Below, piece by piece: positions 58,603-64,000 of a stretch of DNA of 64,000 bases. The position numbers were made by a program, and so were the translations under genes. The stretch is from Nitrospiraceae bacterium (lineage in GTDB: Bacteria > Nitrospirota > Nitrospiria > Nitrospirales > Nitrospiraceae): contig DASPUC010000024.1 in NCBI GenBank assembly GCA_035623075.1, positions 1 through 64,000 on the forward strand, given 5' to 3'. Below the pieces are notes generated by a model, which was not told where the DNA came from, did no database searches, and saw nothing but the letters and a program-made list of their open reading frames with translations. Each line of letters starts with the position of its first letter. Position 1 is the stretch's first letter.

Positions 58603-59926
58603 TTCGCTCTCTTATTTTCGACTCGATACCTTCATCAGTGAGACTGCGCACGCCAATGTCGGAGAGGTCCACGTTAAATTGCCACTTCTCCATCTGGAAA
58701 AGCCCCAGGACGGAACCAAGAAAGCGAAACAGTTCACGAGCATTCTGCCTAGCTTTGGTCGAGAGACCGGTTCTTACCAACTTATTCACCTCGCTGCGAA
58801 ATCCCTGTAACTCAGCAATCACCGCTGGGGTACTGAAGTCGTCGTCCATGGCCTTCCTAAAGGCAACGCGGGTATGTTGAACCAGGTTTAAAAGCTTCTC
58901 GTTAGCCGAGCCTGCCGTCTCATCCCTTTCCTTTAGACGATTGAACAAATCATAAAATCCGTCTAATGCATACTTGGCCTCTCTCAACGCCTGATCGGAG
59001 AAATCCAGCGGGCCGCGATAGTGATTCGTCAACAGAAAGTAACGAAGTATCTCGGCGGTAATCTCTTCAGCCCATTCCGACTTCCCAAATATCTCGCGAA
59101 TCGTGAAGAAATTCCCCAACGATTTCGACATCTTCTCTTGATTGATTTGCACAAAACCATTGTGAATCCAGTAACGCGCGAATTCCTTCTCCGTCGCGCC
59201 ACACGATTGTGCGATTTCGTTTTCGTGGTGCGGGAAGATCAAATCCATGCCCCCGCCGTGGATGTCAAACGTCTCACCCAAATAACGCATCGACATCGCC
59301 GAGCACTCGATATGCCAGCCTGGTCGGCCAGGACCCCAGGGGCTGTCCCATGAAGGTTCCCCTGGCTTGCTACTCTTCCAGAGCGCGAAATCCATCGGAT
59401 GACGCTTGCGCTCATCGACTTCAACACGTGCGCCGGCCTGGAGATCTTCGAGTTTACGTTTGGAGAGGCGGCCATAGGCCGAATACTTCTCCACCTGAAA
59501 ATACACATCACCGTCGACTTGATAGGCGATGCCTTTTTTCATCAATTTATCGATCAGCGCAACGATGTCGGCCATGGACTCCGTTGCCTTTGGTTCTCTC
59601 CAAGCTGGGCGAACACTCAATTTGCCCATATCTTCGTAATAGGCTTCAATGTACTTGCTAGTAATCGCCTCGCAGGAGACACCTTCCTCATTGGCCCGCT
59701 TGATGATCTTGTCATCGACGTCGGTAAAGTTCTTCACGAACTCGACTGAATATCCCACATATTCGAGATATCGGCGGATCATGTCGAAAACGAGCGCGCT
59801 GCGGGCATGGCCCAAGTGACAATAGTCGTAGACCGTCACCCCGCACACATACATGCGGACAGTCTTCGGAACCAATGGCTCAAACGGCTCCTTCCTACCG
59901 GTCAACGTGTTGTAGATCGTTAACAT
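58487..59926 (-). CDS. cysS: Cysteinyl-tRNA synthetase
   Basis: 479 residues, class I aminoacyl-tRNA synthetase. The HIGH motif is HLGHARS in [18 protein letters not shown] and the KMSKS motif is exact in [17 protein letters not shown]. Zinc ligands include the Cys in MYVCGVT and [10 protein letters not shown] with [11 protein letters not shown]. The anticodon-binding C-terminal helices follow. It charges tRNA-Cys. Its 3' end overlaps rlmB, a common pairing of these genes. The ATG at 59926 lies 7 bases after the dedA stop. Confidence 0.97.
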   Translation of the reverse strand: MLTIYNTLTGRKEPFEPLVPKTVRMYVCGVTVYDYCHLGHARSALVFDMIRRYLEYVGYSVEFVKNFTDVDDKIIKRANEEGVSCEAITSKYIEAYYEDMGKLSVRPAWREPKATESMADIVALIDKLMKKGIAYQVDGDVYFQVEKYSAYGRLSKRKLEDLQAGARVEVDERKRHPMDFALWKSSKPGEPSWDSPWGPGRPGWHIECSAMSMRYLGETFDIHGGGMDLIFPHHENEIAQSCGATEKEFARYWIHNGFVQINQEKMSKSLGNFFTIREIFGKSEWAEEITAEILRYFLLTNHYRGPLDFSDQALREAKYALDGFYDLFNRLKERDETAGSANEKLLNLVQHTRVAFRKAMDDDFSTPAVIAELQGFRSEVNKLVRTGLSTKARQNARELFRFLGSVLGLFQMEKWQFNVDLSDIGVRSLTDEGIESKIRERNDARQRKDFKKADEIRRLLESHGIIIEDKPDGTSRWKR

Positions 59927-59933
59927 CTGTCGA

Positions 59934-60572
59934 TTACGACTCTAACTTCGGCTGGCGTCTGGGCCAATGCGACCACAAAAAGTAGCCGAGGGCCAAGGCG
60001 AGCCCCAGGCCGATTACAATGTCGAATTGGTGAAAATATTCCCGTAACTGATCCCACCGCTCGCCCATCTTCAGGCCGATATAGGCCAAGAGGTAACACC
60101 AGGGTAACGCCCCGATAAACGTAAACAGCACGAACCGCGGAAAATTCATCCGTGCCACCCCCGCCGGAAGCGAGATGAAGGTGCGGACCACCGGCAGCAT
60201 CCGGCTAAAGAAGACGGCAGCTTCTCCATACTTCTGAAACCAACGATCGGCCAGGTCGAGATCTTTCCTTGATACGAGAAAATACGGCCCGTACCGCTCG
60301 ACAAACGGCCGCCCACCCCAGATCCCGGCATAGTAGGCCGCCACCGATCCCACCACGTTGCCGAGCGCGCCGGCGAGCGTCACGCCCAGCATCGTAAATT
60401 GTCCGGTCGTCACCAGGTAGCCGGAGAACGGCATGATGATCTCACTGGGCAGCGGAATGCAGGCACTCTCGATTGCCATCGTCAGGACAATCCCAACATA
60501 GCCGAACATCGAAATCGCCGCGATGATGAACCGACTCAGTTCGGTGACGATGGTTTCGATCAGTGCACCCAC
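59934..60572 (-). CDS. DedA-family membrane protein
   Basis: 212 residues, four to five membrane segments. IESACIPLPSEIIMPFSGYL and AAYYAGIWGGRPFVERYG are typical of DedA/SNARE-associated proteins. FSRMLPVVRTFISLPAGVARMNFPRFV carries the conserved R-x3-R-type motif. DedA proteins help translocate undecaprenyl phosphate or phosphatidylethanolamine and support envelope proton homeostasis. The start is a GTG at 60572. It lies 6 bases after surE on the same strand. Confidence 0.92.
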   Translation of the reverse strand: MGALIETIVTELSRFIIAAISMFGYVGIVLTMAIESACIPLPSEIIMPFSGYLVTTGQFTMLGVTLAGALGNVVGSVAAYYAGIWGGRPFVERYGPYFLVSRKDLDLADRWFQKYGEAAVFFSRMLPVVRTFISLPAGVARMNFPRFVLFTFIGALPWCYLLAYIGLKMGERWDQLREYFHQFDIVIGLGLALALGYFLWSHWPRRQPKLES

Positions 60573-60578
60573 GAGCTT

Positions 60579-61382
60579 TCAGCGACCTTTCTTCGACGAT
60601 TGTCGACGGCTTCTACTGAGACCAGTTCTCTTTCGCTGAAGGAGCGGCTCCCACGATCGAAACTGATCCAACGCACCATAGTGTGTGGTATCGAGATGCA
60701 TCGGCGTGAGCGAGACGAGACCCTCTGCAATAGCTTCATGATCCGCATCCTTGCTCCGACTCCACGAGACTCGTGTTCCGGCAATCCAAAAGTAGCTCCG
60801 TCCGTGAGGATCCACCTTCTCGATAATGGGGTTGTCGAAGCGGCGGCGGCTTAAGCAGGTGACACGAACGCCGCAAACGGATGACAACGCACGATCTGGA
60901 ACATTCACATTCACTAGCGTTTCATCCGGCAGACCACGTTCGAGGACCAGGCGGGCGATACGGACGGCATAGTGTGCTCCTACCTCGAAACGAAACCGTT
61001 CCTGTCCCTCTTGCGAGACGGCGATCGAGGGAATCCCCAGGATCGTCCCTTCCAGCGCGGCGGAGACTGTTCCCGAATACATCACATCGTCACCGAGGTT
61101 GACTCCTTTATTGATACCCGACGCGACCAGGGCGGGCGGCTTCGGCATGATCTTCAGCACGGCTAGATTCACACAATCGACGGGTGTCCCGTTCACGGCA
61201 TAGATGCGCGTGCCCATGTGCTGTACTCGAAGCGGTTTATGCAATGTGACCGCGTGTGCCGCTGCCGTCCGTTCTCGATCGGGCGCCACCACCCACACCT
61301 CACCGATTGTCTTCAAGGCCTCGGCCAGTGTGGTCAGACCGGGCGACTGGATTCCGTCATCATTGGTAATCAAAATGCGCAT
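60579..61382 (-). CDS. surE: SurE 5'/3'-nucleotidase
   Basis: About 267 residues. The N-terminal MRILITNDDGIQSPGLTTLAEAL has the metal-binding DD of SurE. VVAPDRERTAAAHAVTLHKPL, VNGTPVDCVNLAVL and LVASGINKGVNLGDDVMYSGTVSAALEG complete the active site. SurE dephosphorylates nucleoside monophosphates and acts in stress survival. ATG 61382 was chosen because the family starts MRILxTNDDG. A terminator hairpin for the upstream tRNA lies directly before it, so surE must have its own promoter or be read through. Confidence 0.95.
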   Translation of the reverse strand: MRILITNDDGIQSPGLTTLAEALKTIGEVWVVAPDRERTAAAHAVTLHKPLRVQHMGTRIYAVNGTPVDCVNLAVLKIMPKPPALVASGINKGVNLGDDVMYSGTVSAALEGTILGIPSIAVSQEGQERFRFEVGAHYAVRIARLVLERGLPDETLVNVNVPDRALSSVCGVRVTCLSRRRFDNPIIEKVDPHGRSYFWIAGTRVSWSRSKDADHEAIAEGLVSLTPMHLDTTHYGALDQFRSWEPLLQRKRTGLSRSRRQSSKKGR

Positions 61383-61393
61383 GGCCGGCTCGA

Positions 61394-61424
61394 ACACAAA
61401 AAAAGCTGCCCGTGGCAGCTTTTC
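61394..61424 (-). terminator. Intrinsic terminator after tRNA-Pro
   Basis: Minus strand: AAAAGCTGCC ACG GGCAGCTTTTTTT, a 10-bp stem with a three-base loop and a T7 run. It lies about 80 bases after the tRNA-Pro 3' end and ends just before surE. Confidence 0.85.
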
Positions 61425-61503
61425 CCTTCAGGACTAATATCTGAGCACCGAGTGGCAGTGCATCCCTTCCTTCCCAACACTCAGCACTCAGCACTTTATT
61501 TAT

Positions 61504-61580
61504 TGGTCGGGGCGAGCCGATTTGAACGGCCGACCACTCGCACCCCAAGCGAGTACGCTACCGGGCTGCGCCACGCCCCG
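61504..61580 (-). tRNA. tRNA-Pro (anticodon GGG)
   Basis: 77 bases including an encoded 3' CCA. The acceptor arms are CGGGGCG and CGCCCCG. The anticodon stem-loop is CTCGC TTGGGGT GCGAG, giving anticodon GGG. The T-loop is GTTCAAATC. It lies downstream of ihfA and a merR gene, a common arrangement, and is followed by an intrinsic terminator. Confidence 0.95.
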
Positions 61581-61672
61581 ACTCTGTTTCCAACGCTTCG
61601 TTGTTGAATGCATTGTCCTCTCGCATGGTAGTGAAATGCAACTTGTGAAATGGGGATACACTGGAGTGCCGC

Positions 61673-62023
61673 TCACTCAGAATGGGACTCCAACACCTTG
61701 AGCATGGCCTGCAAATGACCGCGAAGCCGCTGGGCTACTTCCTTCGGTCTGACTCGTTGTCCAGCAGTCCGGCCGCGTCTTGCCCAATACCGCTTCACCC
61801 CTGCGAGCGTGTGGCCCTCATCGTAGAGCATTCGTTTGATTTCCAAGACCGTCTCGACATCACGCCGGACGTACAATCGCTGATTGCCTCGACTTTTCTT
61901 TGGTTTCAGGAACGGAAACTCGGATTCCCAGAACCGGAGGACATAGGCTGGAAGCTTGGTGATGTGACTCACCTCACCGATCTTGTAAAAGACCTTACTC
62001 CCCAGCCGGGGTTCATTCCCCAT
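61673..62023 (-). CDS. MerR-family transcriptional regulator
   Basis: 116 residues. [21 protein letters not shown] and [20 protein letters not shown] form the winged helix of the MerR HTH, and [25 protein letters not shown] follows as the usual dimerisation helix start. It has no metal- or ligand-binding C-terminal domain. Small MerR proteins next to ihfA occur in many delta-proteobacteria and Nitrospirota, but their targets are unknown. GAGGACCGGTC precedes the ATG. It is probably co-transcribed with ihfA. Confidence 0.9.
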   Translation of the reverse strand: MGNEPRLGSKVFYKIGEVSHITKLPAYVLRFWESEFPFLKPKKSRGNQRLYVRRDVETVLEIKRMLYDEGHTLAGVKRYWARRGRTAGQRVRPKEVAQRLRGHLQAMLKVLESHSE

Positions 62024-62065
62024 GACCGGTCCTCGTGGTGAGAATCACCCCTGCAGACGACGAAG

Positions 62066-62341
62066 CTATGAATTGACGTACTTCTTGAACACCTGGCTTG
62101 GGCGGAAGGTGACCACACGGCGGGGAGTAATGCCGATCTCTTCACCGGTCCGAGGATTTCTGCCTTTTCTTGCACCTTTGCTGCGCACCACAAAATTGCC
62201 GAACCCCGCGATCTTCACCGATTCCCCCTTTTTTAACACTGCCTTGAGCATGTTCAGGACGAGCTCGACTATGTCTGCCGCTTCGTTCTTTGAGATGCCG
62301 ACATGCTTGTAAATTTCGTTTGCGATATCCGCCTTTCTCAT
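62066..62341 (-). CDS. ihfA: IHF alpha/HU-family DNA-bending protein
   Basis: 91 residues. ADIANEIYKHVGISKNEAAD opens the helical body. The DNA-binding arm is GFGNFVVRSKGARKGRNPRTGE, with RNPRTG at the Pro that intercalates DNA in IHF and HU. The end is RRVVTFRPSQVFKKYVN. Its sequence is nearer to IHF alpha than to HU. It bends DNA for recombination and transcription control. GGGGAGGGAGC precedes the ATG, and a good sigma-70 promoter lies about 80 bases upstream. Confidence 0.92.
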   Translation of the reverse strand: MRKADIANEIYKHVGISKNEAADIVELVLNMLKAVLKKGESVKIAGFGNFVVRSKGARKGRNPRTGEEIGITPRRVVTFRPSQVFKKYVNS

Positions 62342-62420
62342 GCTCCCTCCCCTACGTCACCCAACTCGAAGCATTCGGCAACCTGATTTCGCATGGCCCG
62401 AAAGGGGCCGGTTTCGCTAT

Positions 62421-62449
62421 AAGTTACGTAAGGTTATGTGGTCTGTCAA
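62421..62449 (-). promoter_or_regulatory. Sigma-70 promoter of ihfA
   Basis: Minus strand: a perfect TTGACA, a 17-base spacer and TAACTT. It lies about 80 bases before the ihfA start. Its -35 overlaps the space just after the cimA stop. Confidence 0.7.
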
Positions 62450-62476
62450 GGAGAAAGATCAGCTGGGGCGATTCCT

Positions 62477-64000
62477 TTAAGACCGGTCTCTCGACAGAAG
62501 TTTGTATTCAATGCTGTCGGCTAAGGCCTGCCAACTTGCTTCAATGATGTTTCCCGAGACTCCAACAGTCCCCCATTTATCCTTGTGGTCACCCGACTCG
62601 ATCAACACCCGGACTTTGGATTCAGTTCCCCGATTGGCGGAGAGCACGCGGACTTTATAATCCAACAACTTAACTTCTTTGAGCTCAGGATAAAACTTCT
62701 CAAGCGCCTTCCGGAGCGCGTGATCCAAAGCATTGACAGGCCCAGCCCCGACCGCTGCTGCATGCTCCACGACATCGCCGACTTTTACCATCACCGTGGC
62801 CTCGGAGAATGACGCCCCGTGGTCTTGTTTTTTCTCTACAATCACGCGGAACCCCAACAAATGAAACGAGGGGATATGGGTTCCCATCGCCTTCCGCATG
62901 AGCAGCTCGAATGATCCTTCGGCCCCTTCGAACTGATAGCCTTCGCTCTCACGTTCTTTTAGAGTGTTGATCAGTTCCTGGACTTTCGCATCCTCTTTAT
63001 TCAGCTTGATCCCGAAGGCTTCCACCTTTTCGAGCAACCCACTGCGACCGGCATAGTCAGATACCAGCACGCGTTGGCGATTGCCTACCATGGTCGGGAT
63101 CACATGTTCATACGTTGCCGGATTCTTCAACACCGCATGAATATGAACGCCGCCCTTGTGAGCAAACGCAGAGTCTCCCACATAAGGTTGGTGCTTGTTC
63201 GGCATGAGATTCGCGATTTCCGTGACGAAACCGGACACCTCTTTCAAGTGATTCAATCGTTCGCCCAAAGCCCGACGCTTCATCTTCAGTTGAAGATTCG
63301 GAATGATGGAACAGAGATTCGCATTCCCACAGCGTTCACCGATACCGTTGATAGTGCCTTGCACCTGGACAACACCGGTCTCGATCGCCACTAATGAGTT
63401 GGCCACGGCCATTTCGCAGTCATTGTGTGCATGAATCCCGAGCGGCACTGAACATTCTTTCCGAACCTCGTCACAAATCTTTTTCACTTCCCACGGCATC
63501 GTTCCACCGTTGGTGTCGCAAAGGATCACGCGCTCGGCTCCCGCTGAGACTGCCTTCCGAATCGTGTTGAGCGCATACCCCGGGTTGGTCTTGTAGCCGT
63601 CGAAAAAATGTTCGGCATCATAGAACACACGCCGATTCTTGGATCGCACGTAGGCGATCGAATCGCCGATGAGTTCGAGATTCTTCGCTAACGAAATCCC
63701 CAACGCGTCGGTGACGTGCAGTGACCAGGTCTTTCCAAAGAGGGTGATGATCTTGGTTTCGGCATCCAGCAACGCTTGGAGATTGGGATCATGGTGGACA
63801 GAGTGGCTGGCTTTTCTTGTCGAACCAAATGCGATCACGGTCGCCTGATGCAATGGAACTGCCTTGATCATCCTGAAGAATTCGATGTCCTTGGGGTTGG
63901 CTCCCGGCCATCCGCCTTCGATGAACTGGACGCCGAGATCATCCAGCCGCTGCGCGACTCGCACCTTGTCTTCCGCGGAGAAGGACACATCTTCAGCCTG
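62477..64000 (-). CDS. cimA: Citramalate synthase, N-terminus outside the window
   Basis: At least 508 residues are present; the gene continues beyond the right edge, as QAEDVSFSAEDK is read up to the last base. The DRE-TIM aldolase part has VQFIEGGWPGANPKD, DTNGGTMPWEV, GIHAHNDCEMAVANSL and GTINGIGERCGNAN. The C-terminal LeuA-dimer domain follows. GGWPGANPKD and the missing isopropylmalate-type pattern point to CimA, which makes citramalate from pyruvate and acetyl-CoA for isoleucine synthesis. 2-Isopropylmalate synthase is the alternative. The GTG at 63988 is internal, not the start. Confidence 0.9.
   Translation of the reverse strand, partial: QAEDVSFSAEDKVRVAQRLDDLGVQFIEGGWPGANPKDIEFFRMIKAVPLHQATVIAFGSTRKASHSVHHDPNLQALLDAETKIITLFGKTWSLHVTDALGISLAKNLELIGDSIAYVRSKNRRVFYDAEHFFDGYKTNPGYALNTIRKAVSAGAERVILCDTNGGTMPWEVKKICDEVRKECSVPLGIHAHNDCEMAVANSLVAIETGVVQVQGTINGIGERCGNANLCSIIPNLQLKMKRRALGERLNHLKEVSGFVTEIANLMPNKHQPYVGDSAFAHKGGVHIHAVLKNPATYEHVIPTMVGNRQRVLVSDYAGRSGLLEKVEAFGIKLNKEDAKVQELINTLKERESEGYQFEGAEGSFELLMRKAMGTHIPSFHLLGFRVIVEKKQDHGASFSEATVMVKVGDVVEHAAAVGAGPVNALDHALRKALEKFYPELKEVKLLDYKVRVLSANRGTESKVRVLIESGDHKDKWGTVGVSGNIIEASWQALADSIEYKLLSRDRS

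Overview
The window looks like a chromosomal segment of a Gram-negative member of Nitrospirota, most likely a Nitrospira relative. This is inferred from the gene repertoire (TPS secretion, alginate-export-type porin, di-heme peroxidase, Tat subunits, ihfA-merR-tRNA-Pro-surE order, PilY1-type pili) and from the abundant short GC-rich palindromic repeats. It was not confirmed by any database search. About 55 protein genes and one tRNA can be supported. There is no rRNA, CRISPR array or prophage.

Layout. 1-8.5 kb: start of a MotA/TolQ/ExbB channel gene, a two-partner secretion pair (TpsB transporter, TpsA filamentous-haemagglutinin-like exoprotein), a lone GspC-like protein and an outer-membrane barrel. 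8.5-12 kb: a peroxide-defence module (cytochrome c, DUF1264 protein and di-heme cytochrome c peroxidase, divergent from an OxyR with both redox cysteines). 12-16 kb: a NarX-type two-component pair, then DsrE-like, TlpA-like and CcdA-like genes, which suggest periplasmic thiol or sulfur redox work. 16-19.6 kb: a probable lysine catabolic operon (saccharopine dehydrogenase, ALDH7-type dehydrogenase, VOC-fold protein). 20-35 kb: small housekeeping and envelope genes (EVE, YdcF, YkgJ, ThrH, porin, two TatA-like proteins, a MidA-like methyltransferase, and GT2/LAB_N/ArnT-like/PAP2 lipid-glycan genes). These are interspersed with an unusually dense set of palindromic repeats. 35-41.5 kb: TolB-like, M1 peptidase, dual-receiver regulator, ftsY, ybeY, phoH. 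41.6-57.7 kb: a type IV pilus region on the minus strand with two minor-pilin sets, PilY1, PilB, PilD and a small LuxR-type regulator. 57.7-64 kb: rlmB, cysS, dedA, surE, tRNA-Pro, merR, ihfA and a partial cimA.

Most unusual signal. At least three repeat families share the 11-35 kb interval. Family 1 is a GC-rich 21-bp palindrome. It flanks an intact DUF559 nuclease gene at 24.0-24.4 kb, a decayed copy of the same element at 29.2-29.5 kb, and an ends-only miniature copy at 20.8-20.9 kb, so it looks like a nuclease-bearing mobile element with deletion derivatives. Family 2 is an imperfect palindrome made of GAGGGGCGAGGGGCTAGAGG-like arms. It brackets a four-helix-bundle (S23-type) gene at 31.06-31.47 kb, and shorter copies lie inside coding regions in frame, adding similar peptides to unrelated proteins in the manner of the Rickettsia palindromic elements. 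Family 3 is tandem GCTGATAGCTGA-like units.

Three genes have apparent lesions: an in-frame amber in a minor pilin gene, a frameshift at the 3' end of pilB, and a frameshift in a small hypothetical gene. These may be real or assembly errors. Starts were chosen by ribosome binding site, signal peptide and overlap with the neighbour, and are noted where uncertain.
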